A stretch of DNA of 64,000 nt from a bacterium (GTDB taxonomy: Bacteria; Myxococcota_A; Bradymonadia; Bradymonadales; Bradymonadaceae): assembly GCA_030427705.1 (NCBI GenBank), contig JAUIBR010000025.1, forward strand, positions 34,868 through 98,867, read 5' to 3'. Shown piece after piece: positions 1-8,383 of the stretch. Position 1 is the stretch's first letter; each line of letters starts with the position of its first letter. A program made the position numbers and the translations under genes. Under the pieces are notes generated by a model, which saw only the letters and a list, made by a program, of their open reading frames with translations, did not search any database and was not told the origin of the DNA.

Positions 1-339
1 GTAGAAGCGCAGGAAATCATGCATGCTGCGCCCCTCGATATACTCAGTGACCATGTAGAGCAGGCCAGATTCCGCCTGCCCGTAGTCGTAGACGGTGATC
101 GAGTGTGGATCACGAAGTTGCGAGACGAGCTTTGCTTCTCGCTTAAAGCGCTTCGTCATCTCCTCAGCCTTTTGGGCCGTTCGATGCACGGGTTTGAGCA
201 TTTTGATCGCGACATCACGCGAGAGGTCTTCCTGCCGTGCGCGATAGACACGCGCCGCGCCGCCCTCGCCGATGACTTCATCGAGGATATATCGTTCCTC
301 GAAGGTCTCCCCGACACTTGGAAATGGGTTCGTCGACAT
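1..339 (-). CDS. Ser/Thr protein kinase, N-terminal part (runs off left edge)
   Basis: Reading the complement from ATG at 339 gives 113 residues of a Hanks-type kinase N-lobe; the C-terminal part lies beyond base 1. Visible are the glycine loop GEGGAARV (residues 24-31), the ATP-anchoring lysine in VAIK (K46), a likely helix-C glutamate in KREAKL (E68) and the hinge strand LYMVTEYIEG (94-103). The gene is divergent from the membrane protein starting at 407, leaving 67 bp for both promoters. Kinases of this type phosphorylate Ser/Thr of partner proteins; the substrate cannot be told. The family call is secure; whether it carries a sensor domain is unknown because of the truncation. Confidence 0.93.
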   Translation of the reverse strand, partial: MSTNPFPSVGETFEERYILDEVIGEGGAARVYRARQEDLSRDVAIKMLKPVHRTAQKAEEMTKRFKREAKLVSQLRDPHSITVYDYGQAESGLLYMVTEYIEGRSMHDFLRFY

Positions 340-406
340 AGGCTCGATGCGCTAACGTAGGGGCGAAATCTCTATCACTAGCATTGACTCAGACGCAAGG
401 ATTGAA

Positions 407-1360
407 ATGGCCGAGGCGCCGCAAAGACCCCTTTGGAAGCGGCTCTTAAGGGTATTGGGGATCACCATTCTATCGGTGATGGCAACGGTTCCGGTCTGGA
501 TCATGATGATGCAGGCGGTCAAGCCGCCTTCCAACTACTACCTGCACGACGACATGCACACCATTCGCGAGAATACCGCGTTCATGGCGATGGTGCTGAT
601 GCCGTTCGCGTTGGTATTTGCGCTGTTCTGGCTTCGCAGTCCACACAAGCGGGACTTTCATCCGCTGATCATTTTGGGGGCGCTGACGGCAGGTCTGTTG
701 CTGCTGCTGGTAGACGGGTTCGTGGCTATTTTAGGCGACCTAGAGTGGTTCTACGTGTTGATTGTTCTCCCCGCCATCATCTTGGCGGTGTCGGAGATCA
801 AGCTGCCTGTGCCCAAATCGGGCTATCATGGAGCCGTCGTCATCGGCATTCTCATCGCCCTCTTTGCCGTATTTTGGGTTGCGAGCCCAAGGCAGCAGAA
901 ATGGAGTATCGGGGCGTCTCTATCGGAGCGACACGCTTGGGCCGAAGAAAACATGGGCATGCCGTACCTTGTTGCGATCGACCACATTAAGGGGCTCAAA
1001 CCCGTTCAGGATGAATTTGGCGAGATACAGATGATCGCACCAAAGAAAGAGGGATGGTTCCTCTTTTCGAACAATCCTGATGAGTGCAAAGCCGCAGTTG
1101 ATGTGATGATCAACGGGTCAAAGAACCAGGGCCGCTGTCGCCTGTATGGGCATTACACCTGTGGAACCTGGCAGCCGATTCCGCAGGGAGCTCCGTTTGT
1201 CAGATGCCGAGTTGCGCCTGATGACAGGCTTATCAGTATGGACCACGAAGGCGAGTTGATTAGCGAGAAAGATATACTGTTGTCAGATGATCTGGATCCG
1301 CCTCCAGCTGACGAACCAACTGCTGAAGCTGAAGCGCCAGATCTCGGAGTGGACCAGTGA
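407..1360 (+). CDS. multi-pass membrane protein of unknown function
   Basis: A 317-residue protein preceded by AAGGA six bases before ATG. About five hydrophobic segments occupy residues 12-34, 57-76, 84-110, 112-131 and 139-159, followed by a soluble C-terminal half. That half has four cysteines spaced C-x15-C-x7-C-x15-C (around residues 226-267), suggesting an exported, disulphide-bonded domain. The last 40 residues are acidic and proline-rich. I do not recognise the family. Its 3' end runs 101 bp into the 3' end of the convergent patatin gene, an unusually long tail-to-tail overlap, so one of the two C-termini might be read through from an earlier ancestral stop. Confidence 0.75.
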   Translation: MAEAPQRPLWKRLLRVLGITILSVMATVPVWIMMMQAVKPPSNYYLHDDMHTIRENTAFMAMVLMPFALVFALFWLRSPHKRDFHPLIILGALTAGLLLLLVDGFVAILGDLEWFYVLIVLPAIILAVSEIKLPVPKSGYHGAVVIGILIALFAVFWVASPRQQKWSIGASLSERHAWAEENMGMPYLVAIDHIKGLKPVQDEFGEIQMIAPKKEGWFLFSNNPDECKAAVDVMINGSKNQGRCRLYGHYTCGTWQPIPQGAPFVRCRVAPDDRLISMDHEGELISEKDILLSDDLDPPPADEPTAEAEAPDLGVDQ

Positions 1361-2786
1361 TATCTTCGAAATCGGGGTCGTCCGAGAACTCTTCGATATA
1401 ACCCAGTAGGTTGAAGCAGGTGGTCGCCTGGCCACACGCAATTGTGTTTCGAAGTTGTTCCTCATCCTGCACCCAGAGCGTCGTTCGCATTGCGTTTGCG
1501 CTGTCGACCGCACGCTGAAGCGCGGGCGAAATAGGCGGCGCGTTTTGGGTTTGAAGGTCGAAAATTTCATTCGTGATCAGGCGATACTCGGGCACCTGTG
1601 CTTCACGAAACGCCGCTTTGTATACGCCTTCGCGAACAATCTTCATGAAGATGTTTGCGGCCATCGCCACGGCCGAAGACGCACGTGAAGCGACAAACCG
1701 ATAAAGCGTCCGTACACCCAATCGACGCAATCGAGACCAAACGCGGTCCGCATCAACGCCTTGCTCAAAGATAACGTTGCGGAGCCTTCGCCAGAGAAAA
1801 ATCGGCGCGATCAGGGCGGCGGCCCACGGAATCGCCGCGATCGCAAACACCGTGCCTTGGATGTAGTGCTGAGCGCTAAAGGCGATCCAGCTCGAGATGA
1901 ATGCCATCGAGAACGCGAGCGCAAAGAAGAAGCCGATGACCGTCAAGACCAAGATCAGTGCCCATGGATTTGCCGGAGGCGCCCACCTGTCCTGCTGAAA
2001 CAAAGGTCGTTGCCATTGAAACGTATCCGAAATCAGGATCAAATCGGCTGGTTCTGCAGACCGACGGTTCACCAAGAGCAAGCTTGAGACGCCCTGATTG
2101 TCGTAGATTCCGCCATCCATCAGGGCGAGTGGTTGCCATTCTTTCAGTGGATCCGGCATTCCGTCGTCGCCCCACTCGAAGTCATGCGGAAACGTCAGCG
2201 GCTCAAAGGCGCCAGGAAAACAAGACGATGCTGCCACCGCATCCGCAACCATGACCTGGCCCGAGATGTCAGGGCGGTCGACCTTTAACTTGCCGTTACC
2301 AAACGCGGCGAGCGAACTAGGTGACCGAATGAAACGGAACGAGTTTCCGCCGTAGAACTCAGTCGCGTTAATCGCGATTTCATCGAAGTGAGTATCCAGC
2401 GCGTCGATATCCGAGAACCGAAGACGGCCGCAAAGGGCCTCGTCTTTGTAGACATCGGCGGCCGCTGCAATCAGCGAATGCTCTTGGTCGCTGACCTTAT
2501 CCAATGCCCGTTCAATGACGTTCTGAGATTTGAGTTGTTCGAAGGCTTCCGCGAAAAACGCCTGGAAGTCGCGCTTCTCGGATTGGTTGCGAAGGTACAT
2601 GCCAAGCAGGATCGAGCCCCCGGACACAGACGATACCGCCCGGACGGACTCGCGAAGACCCAACGTGTCGAGCACGGAAAAGACGCCCAGGTGGAACGAT
2701 GCAGCTCTGAATCCGCCACCGCTGAGTGCCAGTTGGATGTTGCGAGGAACATCTAATTCGATTGGGGTCCCCACGTCCTCGTTCAT
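1260..2786 (-). CDS. patatin-like phospholipase with two membrane segments
   Basis: A 508-residue patatin-family acyl hydrolase. The oxyanion loop SGGGFRAA (22-29), the nucleophile elbow S-V-S-G-G (S55; the first Gly of the usual G-x-S-x-G is Ser) and the D-G-G of the Ser-Asp dyad (D224 in LALMDGGIYDNQG) are all present. Two hydrophobic segments follow (about 275-303 and 311-332), which would anchor the enzyme in the inner membrane; the C-terminal 170 residues are soluble and unassigned. Family members hydrolyse phospholipid or other lipid esters. The start overlaps the stop of the upstream SDR gene as ATGA, so the two are translationally coupled and may act on a shared lipid substrate. Substrate unknown. 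Confidence 0.9.
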   Translation of the reverse strand: MNEDVGTPIELDVPRNIQLALSGGGFRAASFHLGVFSVLDTLGLRESVRAVSSVSGGSILLGMYLRNQSEKRDFQAFFAEAFEQLKSQNVIERALDKVSDQEHSLIAAAADVYKDEALCGRLRFSDIDALDTHFDEIAINATEFYGGNSFRFIRSPSSLAAFGNGKLKVDRPDISGQVMVADAVAASSCFPGAFEPLTFPHDFEWGDDGMPDPLKEWQPLALMDGGIYDNQGVSSLLLVNRRSAEPADLILISDTFQWQRPLFQQDRWAPPANPWALILVLTVIGFFFALAFSMAFISSWIAFSAQHYIQGTVFAIAAIPWAAALIAPIFLWRRLRNVIFEQGVDADRVWSRLRRLGVRTLYRFVASRASSAVAMAANIFMKIVREGVYKAAFREAQVPEYRLITNEIFDLQTQNAPPISPALQRAVDSANAMRTTLWVQDEEQLRNTIACGQATTCFNLLGYIEEFSDDPDFEDITGPLRDLALQLQQLVRQLEADPDHLTTVYLSR

Positions 2787-3610
2787 TTATAGGTCTTCTT
2801 CGCTTCGCGTTGGACGATCTTCTTGTACGCGACAGGCAACAGGCGTTGACCGATGTCGATGAGTCTAGCGTCCGGACCAATCAACAAGCGCTCTTTGCCC
2901 TTTTGGATTGCGTCTGCGATTTGACGCCCCGCATCTTCGGCATGGGTGATGGCCATCTTCTTATCGAAGGTTTCCTTGATGTCGTATTTCTCTTCGAACG
3001 GAATATCGCGAACGCGACCACCACGAACGATGTTGGTCTTGATTCCACCTGGATGAACGGAGGTTACGCCGACCGGCGAATCCGTCATGTTGAGCTCCAT
3101 CGTCAGCGATTCGGTGAATCCACGGACGGCGAATTTCGACGCGTTGTAGGCGCTCTGTGTCGGAATGCCGACAATGCCAAACACGCTGGAGATGTTGACG
3201 ATATGACCCCAGTCATTCTGTTGAAGAATAGGAAGGAACGTCATGGTGCCATAGACGACTCCCCAGAAGTTGATATCCATCAACCATTCGAAATCCTCGT
3301 AGGTCATGTCTTCGACGAACACCCGCAGACTGACGCCAGCGTTATTGACAATGACATGGGCGGTACCGAACTCCTCCACGACATTTGCCGCGTGTTGTTC
3401 GAACGCGGCTCGGACAGAAACGTCGAACGACTCCGCAAAGACACCGACGCCAGTCTTTTCGACCATGGCTTTCGTCTCAGCTAAGCCCTCTTCGTTGACA
3501 TCCGAAATCGCGACGTTAGCGCCTCGATAGGCGACTTCCTGAGCTAGGGCGCGCCCAATCCCAGATCCTGCGCCCGTGATGACTACGACTCTATCTCTCA
3601 AACTTTCCAT
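2783..3610 (-). CDS. short-chain dehydrogenase/reductase (SDR)
   Basis: A 275-residue classical SDR. Visible are the cofactor loop TGAGSGIG (12-19), NNAG (89-92), the structural Asn in MDINFWG (N113/N114 region), catalytic Ser in ISS (141-142) and Y155-x3-K159 in SAYNASK. D37 after the second beta-strand (AISDVNEEG) suggests NAD(H) preference, by family knowledge. It reduces or oxidises a hydroxyl/keto group of an unknown substrate in the cytoplasm. It is the first gene of a two-gene operon with the patatin-like phospholipase (4-bp overlap), which makes a lipid-derived alcohol or ketone a reasonable guess. The C-terminus is rich in Lys/Arg. Confidence 0.92.
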   Translation of the reverse strand: MESLRDRVVVITGAGSGIGRALAQEVAYRGANVAISDVNEEGLAETKAMVEKTGVGVFAESFDVSVRAAFEQHAANVVEEFGTAHVIVNNAGVSLRVFVEDMTYEDFEWLMDINFWGVVYGTMTFLPILQQNDWGHIVNISSVFGIVGIPTQSAYNASKFAVRGFTESLTMELNMTDSPVGVTSVHPGGIKTNIVRGGRVRDIPFEEKYDIKETFDKKMAITHAEDAGRQIADAIQKGKERLLIGPDARLIDIGQRLLPVAYKKIVQREAKKTYK

Positions 3611-3709
3611 GGTTCCTCCAAGTGGCAGAAATATGGGGGAAACAGGTCGAGGTTTGAAGACAGAATTGATAAAACTCGGGTCAAATAGAGAAACTTATGG
3701 AGTAATCCC

Positions 3710-4798
3710 ATGAACCGTTTTGTCGCGGCAGCATTTTTAGGAGGGCTGGGGCTCGGCTTGATCGTCGGTCTGTTTTGGCCTCAGGGCGGCCCACCCGCAG
3801 AGCAACCTGTGACCGAGGTCCCGGCACTATCAGCACACGGAAGCCCGGTAGTGCCTGCAAAACCGCAGATTCCTGCTCCGGAACCCGAGATGACCAGCGA
3901 ACAATGCAAGAACACGCTGGCGCTCCTGCGCGCGGCGTATGACGACGCTGTCGACGAAGACAAACAGGATGAAGAACTCATCAAGTTCCTTGGTGACCTG
4001 GTCGAGAAGGCCGGCGCAAGCTCACCTGATGGGACCCAGATGGAGTTCCCGGAAGGGCTTAGCGACACGTTTCGAGCCGAGCAGTTCAATGCACATTTGG
4101 ATGAGTTGAAGAAGCAATGTCCCAAACAGTTCCCAGATTCCGCGACGGCGGATTGCGCCGAGTTTCCCTGCGTAATTCGACTGACCGCCGATGAATCTAG
4201 CGGTTCGTGGAACAGCAAAGAATGCCCGCAATTCAACGACATTTTCGGGGGCGGCACGTCGATCTACGGCCATGGTCACAAGGGTACAAACGGCGAGAAC
4301 CTGCACACGATGCAGATTTTCCCCGTGCCTAACGACCAGCAAACTCGGGACTTCATGAAGGAGTACGAGGGCAATCTGCGAAAGCGACAGGATGTCCGCT
4401 TCAATGAGTTCTTGTCCAACACGGCCGAGGAACGCTACGGCTCGCAATGTGACGCCAACGACCGTGAAGCCTGTGAGGCGTTGGCGAACGCGCTTAAGCG
4501 TGACGAAGATCGACGACTGCCGGCGCTGCAAAAGGCATGTGACTTGGGTAGCGGGTCGTCATGCAACAACCTCGCGTGGTCTCGCTGTCATGACCAGGGC
4601 ATCTGCGACGAGCAAGCGCTCGCTGCTGCTCGGAAGGCTACAGAAAGCAAACCCGAAGACGGCAAGGGCGCGTGGGACACGCTCGCCTACACGCTATGCC
4701 AGATGGGCAAGATTGCAGAGTCCAATGCTGCTTATAGGTCGTCGTGTGAGGCGGGTTATCAGAAGAACTGTGGGAAGACCTGCGAACCGAAGCGCTAG
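3710..4798 (+). CDS. secreted/anchored Cys-rich protein with Sel1/TPR-like C-terminus
   Basis: A 362-residue protein with an uncleaved-looking signal anchor (residues 4-24), then a Pro/Glu-rich linker and a charged helical region (about 60-120). The C-terminal third has paired cysteines in helical repeats (C-E-A-L-A-N-A, ACDLGSGSSCNNLA, LCQMGKIAESNAAY, SSCEAGYQKNC), resembling Sel1/TPR-type alpha-alpha repeats stabilised by disulphides. GGAG lies eight bases before ATG. It is probably an exported scaffold or protein-interaction factor. The stop shares the palindrome CTAG with the stop of the convergent vWA lipoprotein gene. No enzyme motif seen. Confidence 0.8.
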   Translation: MNRFVAAAFLGGLGLGLIVGLFWPQGGPPAEQPVTEVPALSAHGSPVVPAKPQIPAPEPEMTSEQCKNTLALLRAAYDDAVDEDKQDEELIKFLGDLVEKAGASSPDGTQMEFPEGLSDTFRAEQFNAHLDELKKQCPKQFPDSATADCAEFPCVIRLTADESSGSWNSKECPQFNDIFGGGTSIYGHGHKGTNGENLHTMQIFPVPNDQQTRDFMKEYEGNLRKRQDVRFNEFLSNTAEERYGSQCDANDREACEALANALKRDEDRRLPALQKACDLGSGSSCNNLAWSRCHDQGICDEQALAAARKATESKPEDGKGAWDTLAYTLCQMGKIAESNAAYRSSCEAGYQKNCGKTCEPKR

Positions 4799-6135
4799 AG
4801 CACGACGCAACGACCGTTCCCGCAGACGCCAACACAGCAATCGGCGTTGGTGTCACAGCTTGCGCCGGTCGGATTGCACTGTCCGCAGCCGAGCTCGATG
4901 TTGAGGCCTTCGTCGCCAGGTTGGATGTCCTGAAGTGCGTCACAGGCCGAACCGTTGATGGTGACTGTATTGGTTGTTTCGTCATAGGAGAAGCCGTTCT
5001 GAGGCTCTTCATCAATCCATTCGCCATCCACAGAAACCCAGATTTTCCGCGCATCTTCGGGTTCCATAGCCAGTTCGAACGAGCACGAAACCGTCTGCTG
5101 CTTCACGTCACGGATAACGTTGAAAAGTTCCTGCGCGTTGGTTGCCTCAAAATATCGAGGCGTGCCCATGGCGCCAGCGTCGGTGCCGGCCGCCGCAGCG
5201 ATTTCGTCGAGTTTATCCAGGCTCGCTTGCTGACTGATATTGAAGCCCACGACATAGGTCGGCACGCCAAGTGCCGCAAGTTGTCCCGCCGCATCCACGG
5301 CAGGTCCCTGCGCTGAGCAGCCGCATGCACCACCGTCCGTGACCAAGACAACGGCTTTGGGTCGGTTGGCGTCCTGTGGGTCATTGGGGTCCGAATAAAG
5401 TTGGTTGTTGAGGATGTCCATCATCGCTGCCCCGGTCTCGGTGCAGTGACGGCCGCCTTCTTCAATGTCCAGGCCGCTCAGCCCAAGCGCATTGCCATGG
5501 GGGCATGTTGCGTTGGTGTAGTTGACGCCATACGAGTCTTTGATCTCTTGAATCGTGTACTCACCCATCGGCAAGAGCGTCTTGTTAAGCGTATCGCAAG
5601 CGGCATTTTCGTTGGCGCATGGGAACGTCGAGAGGCCAAATCGGATTTCGTTTCCAATATTGTCCGCCATCTGGTCGAGGCCAGCCTTCGCCCGGGTCAT
5701 CCGGTCCGTGTTGCCGCCGTCGGTCGCACGCATGCTGGTGGAACGGTCGATGACGACGAAAATGTTTGGCTTGAGCTCTTCGAACTCTTGTTTGATCTGC
5801 CCGCACACGTTGTTCGCTGGGCGTGTCTGGCATGCGTCGCCAACGCCATCGCCGTCGGAGTCGGTTTGGTCACCATTGATGTCATCGGGGCAGTTGTCGC
5901 AAGCATCAACGACACCATCGGTATCGGTGTCAGGTCCCATCGAGCAATCCACGTTGTTAGCGTTGTTGCCGTTGTTGGCATTGTTGCCATTGTTCGCGTT
6001 ATTGGCGTTGTTGGCGTTGTTGCCGTTGTTCGACCGGTCTGTCGACTTGTTTGTTGAGTCCGAGCAGCCCAACGAGAGCGCCGCGATCAATGCGGCGAGC
6101 TTCAACATTTTCTGGAATTTCAAAAATCTCATCAT
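4795..6135 (-). CDS. lipoprotein with TSP3-like calcium repeat and von Willebrand A domain
   Basis: The in-frame region extends to 6171, but AAGG at about 6141-6144 places the start at one of the tandem ATGs at 6135/6132 (446 or 445 residues). A lipobox (ALSLGC, C24) is followed by an Asn-rich NNA/NNG tether, a thrombospondin-3-like Asp repeat (DTDGVVDACDNC, DSDGDGVGDAC) and a vWA domain with the MIDAS D-x-S-x-S (DRSTSM) and VTDGG. A C-terminal Cys-rich tail follows (CDTNADCCVGVCGNGRC). It is likely a surface lipoprotein binding protein or ligand in a metal-dependent way. The region upstream contains TGCCAT-17-TAAGAT, a plausible promoter. Ligand unknown. Confidence 0.9.
   Translation of the reverse strand: MMRFLKFQKMLKLAALIAALSLGCSDSTNKSTDRSNNGNNANNANNANNGNNANNGNNANNVDCSMGPDTDTDGVVDACDNCPDDINGDQTDSDGDGVGDACQTRPANNVCGQIKQEFEELKPNIFVVIDRSTSMRATDGGNTDRMTRAKAGLDQMADNIGNEIRFGLSTFPCANENAACDTLNKTLLPMGEYTIQEIKDSYGVNYTNATCPHGNALGLSGLDIEEGGRHCTETGAAMMDILNNQLYSDPNDPQDANRPKAVVLVTDGGACGCSAQGPAVDAAGQLAALGVPTYVVGFNISQQASLDKLDEIAAAAGTDAGAMGTPRYFEATNAQELFNVIRDVKQQTVSCSFELAMEPEDARKIWVSVDGEWIDEEPQNGFSYDETTNTVTINGSACDALQDIQPGDEGLNIELGCGQCNPTGASCDTNADCCVGVCGNGRCVVL
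5952..6031 (-). repeat. imperfect 9-bp repeats encoding an Asn-rich tether
   Basis: About nine consecutive units of the form AAC-AAY-GSN encode NNG/NNA triplets just after the lipobox of the vWA lipoprotein. The unit is a multiple of three, so length change by slippage would keep the frame. Confidence 0.8.
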
Positions 6136-6247
6136 CACACCTTCGGGATGGCAGATGCTCCAGAGGAACAAGAATCGTGCCGGAGTTCAATACCCTCAGA
6201 TCTTACCAGTTTTCGCGCCAATATGGCACGATTTTGGGTCACGACAC

Positions 6248-6760
6248 CTAGTCTTTTAGCCACATCAGCTCCGCGAACACGGCCTCCGCCTCCGAGCGGT
6301 GCGGTGCCGGGGAATCGGTGCGGACTTCAATCGTTGAAAGCCAGTTTTGGTAGTCTTCCGGCAGGTCATGTTGTCGTGCGCCAAGTGCGACTAGCTTGTG
6401 GTACCAATCGAATGGTGTCAGTCCCTCTTCGACCCAGTCGTCCTGGGCCACGTAGGTGAAGGCGGACTGAATCTGACTGCCGTAACGAACAGCGATTTCC
6501 CGGATTTCGTACCCTACGCCAAGACCCTCGATGCGGTCGAGAATACCCCGTTCGTCCGCGGAAATTGTGAACAAAACACCATGGCACTCACCGTCCGCCT
6601 GTACGATTGTGCATTTGGCCGAGCCATCGTTCCCTCGCTTTTGGAAGGTCATCGTCCAACCTTCGAGCACCGCATGGCCCAATGCCAACGTCGATGGAAC
6701 GCGGCGGCGGAGTCGCTCGGTCAGCATGTTCGAGCCGTATGCGAAGTACGTGAGCGTCAT
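6248..6760 (-). CDS. gamma-glutamylcyclotransferase-like protein
   Basis: Start taken at ATG 6760, which overlaps the TGA of the upstream RNase gene as ATGA; an in-frame extension to 6817 exists but lies inside that gene. The 170-residue product begins with YFAYGSNM, the diagnostic N-terminal motif of the GGCT/AIG2 fold, and has the acidic motif D-R-I-E-G-L-G-V-G-Y-E (about residues 75-85), whose Glu is the expected catalytic acid/base. Enzymes of this fold release 5-oxoproline from gamma-glutamyl compounds. Coupling to an RNase is probably only organisational. The fold is secure, the exact substrate is not. Confidence 0.9.
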   Translation of the reverse strand: MTLTYFAYGSNMLTERLRRRVPSTLALGHAVLEGWTMTFQKRGNDGSAKCTIVQADGECHGVLFTISADERGILDRIEGLGVGYEIREIAVRYGSQIQSAFTYVAQDDWVEEGLTPFDWYHKLVALGARQHDLPEDYQNWLSTIEVRTDSPAPHRSEAEAVFAELMWLKD

Positions 6761-8328
6761 GGCTGAGGCTTCAACGTCTCGAGCCCAAAAATGGCGCGTT
6801 TGCGACCCTTGTCCCATTCCAGTGCGATCACGTTAACCGCATCCCCGATGCGGAAATCTGGGCCGTTCTCCGCGGTGAATTCCGCGCCGCTAACCTCATA
6901 AGTCGTCGAGTGTCGTTGCCCCAAATCGTCCGCGTAGACCTTGATCTCCAGCGGCATCGCGTCGAGCACCACGTACATTCGAGATTTCTGAATCCCCACG
7001 ATCGTGGCCGGCCAACGCGGGCGCTCGTGGGCGGGTAGGGCGAGCGCGTCGACGGCCAGCTGCCGAATGACCTCGAGAGCAACCTCCTTGTTGAGTTGCT
7101 TCTGCAGCGAACGCGAGCGATTCCCAGATTTGATAACTTCCTGCTGCAGCGCTTGGTCCTCGGCTTTTGGCAAAGACTCAAGTACCGCGATCGACTCCAG
7201 AAGCTCCTTGTGGGTGAAAATCCCTACAACCTCGCGCATGGGTGACGAGAAACGTGCGTAGGACTCCACGGCGAGGGCGTAGTGGGGCGACGCTTGGTCC
7301 GAATACATCGAAGCCGTGTTCGAGCGCTGAATCTGCCGTTCGATGGCCTGTCGGACGCGCCGAAATGCGTCATCTTCGGGAAGGCCAGCGACGTAGTCAG
7401 AAAGCTGCTGTTCCCCATCCCACATCAGGCTTTCCGGGAGGTTATGGGCCCTAACAATATCACGAATCGTCGCGCGCATTTGGCGGACGCGCGCTTCGGG
7501 CGGAGCATCGTGTACACGAAACACCGACTGAAGTTCGTCTGCCAGGAAGTAGCCCGTCTCGCGCAGGATGCGCGCTCCTTCGGTGTTGCAAAGCAGGCTC
7601 AGCTGTTCGTTATACCGCTCGACATCATAGCGGTCGCGCAACGTCACCCTGAAATCACCGCCGGGGGTGGTATAGATTTGTGCTTCCGCACGATCGAATT
7701 GCACCACGTTTCGACGCAATGCCTGCGCGATCAACAATTCCCCCACTTCTTGTAGGTATTTTAGGGATTCATGATATTCCTCAGTGGTTTGCGAGTTCCT
7801 ATGAGGAGATTTCAACCATCTCTCGACGCCGCCGTAGCTGAGTTTTGCGCGGCTTTGGATGCGACCTGGGAAGACGCTGGTCGATTGGGTTTGGCCGGTG
7901 TTGTCGAGGTCTATTTTGAAGACGAGTGCTCGACGGTCGACATTGGGGTTTAGGGAAACCAGACCCTCGGACAACTCCCGTGGCAGCATTGGAGCGGCTC
8001 GGTCAGCGACGTAGAAGCTCGCGCCACGCTCAAGCGCCCGTTGGAACAACGGGGTGCCAGGCCGGATATAGTAGGCTGCGTCGGCTAGCGCGTAGTAGAC
8101 CGCATAGCCAGTGTCGGAACGCGCGATGAATAGGGCTTGATCGAGGTCTCGGGAATGTTCGTTGTCGATCGTGACAAACGGGAGCCCAGTTAGGTCTTCG
8201 AGGCGGTCATCATCAATCCCCGGGTTGTCCAACAACCCTTTGGTTTGCGCCTTCGCAGCCTCAGACAGCCCGTTATCGAGGCCATGGCGTTCGAAGATCG
8301 TTTCGACGATGGCGAGTGAATCACGCAT
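6757..8328 (-). CDS. RNase II/RNB-family exoribonuclease
   Basis: A 523-residue protein with an RNB catalytic domain: TIDNEHSRDLDQAL (residues 53-66) carries the clustered acidic residues that bind Mg2+, followed by YALADAAYYI and the long RNB region to about 400; the last 70 residues look like an S1/OB-type RNA-binding domain. N-terminal cold-shock domains of E. coli RNase II are absent, so the protein is short for the family. It would degrade single-stranded RNA 3'-to-5'. Start: the GTG at 8355 lies inside an intrinsic terminator hairpin, so ATG 8328, directly after its T6 tract, is preferred; no free Shine-Dalgarno is visible. One copy of the dispersed 20-bp element lies within the gene. 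Confidence 0.9.
   Translation of the reverse strand: MRDSLAIVETIFERHGLDNGLSEAAKAQTKGLLDNPGIDDDRLEDLTGLPFVTIDNEHSRDLDQALFIARSDTGYAVYYALADAAYYIRPGTPLFQRALERGASFYVADRAAPMLPRELSEGLVSLNPNVDRRALVFKIDLDNTGQTQSTSVFPGRIQSRAKLSYGGVERWLKSPHRNSQTTEEYHESLKYLQEVGELLIAQALRRNVVQFDRAEAQIYTTPGGDFRVTLRDRYDVERYNEQLSLLCNTEGARILRETGYFLADELQSVFRVHDAPPEARVRQMRATIRDIVRAHNLPESLMWDGEQQLSDYVAGLPEDDAFRRVRQAIERQIQRSNTASMYSDQASPHYALAVESYARFSSPMREVVGIFTHKELLESIAVLESLPKAEDQALQQEVIKSGNRSRSLQKQLNKEVALEVIRQLAVDALALPAHERPRWPATIVGIQKSRMYVVLDAMPLEIKVYADDLGQRHSTTYEVSGAEFTAENGPDFRIGDAVNVIALEWDKGRKRAIFGLETLKPQP
7782..7807 (-). repeat. dispersed element copy A (long form)
   Basis: Complement reads TCCTCATAGGAACTCGCAAA plus further matching bases; 26 bp are identical to the copy at 16570-16595. 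It lies inside the RNase gene and encodes PHRNSQTT. Confidence 0.8.
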
Positions 8329-8360
8329 AAAAAAGGCCCGTGTTGCAGTGAACACGAGCC
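8329..8360 (-). terminator. intrinsic terminator abutting the RNase start codon
   Basis: On the minus strand GGCTCGTGTT, loop CACTGC, AACACGGGCC (10-bp stem with one G-U pair), then TTTTTT. It lies 23 bp after the stop of the lipoprotein gene ending at 8384, and the T6 tract is followed at once by the ATG of the RNase gene. Confidence 0.88.
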
Positions 8361-8383
8361 TATCACTTCCGTTGAGTAGGTGA

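Noticed and set aside
2726..3484. 252-codon plus-strand frame over the SDR and patatin genes
   Set aside because: It is opposite two clear enzyme genes with coupled starts and has no recognisable domain.
5401..6057. 218-codon plus-strand frame
   Set aside because: Antisense of the vWA lipoprotein gene; its Val/Ile-rich end is the complement of the Asn repeats.
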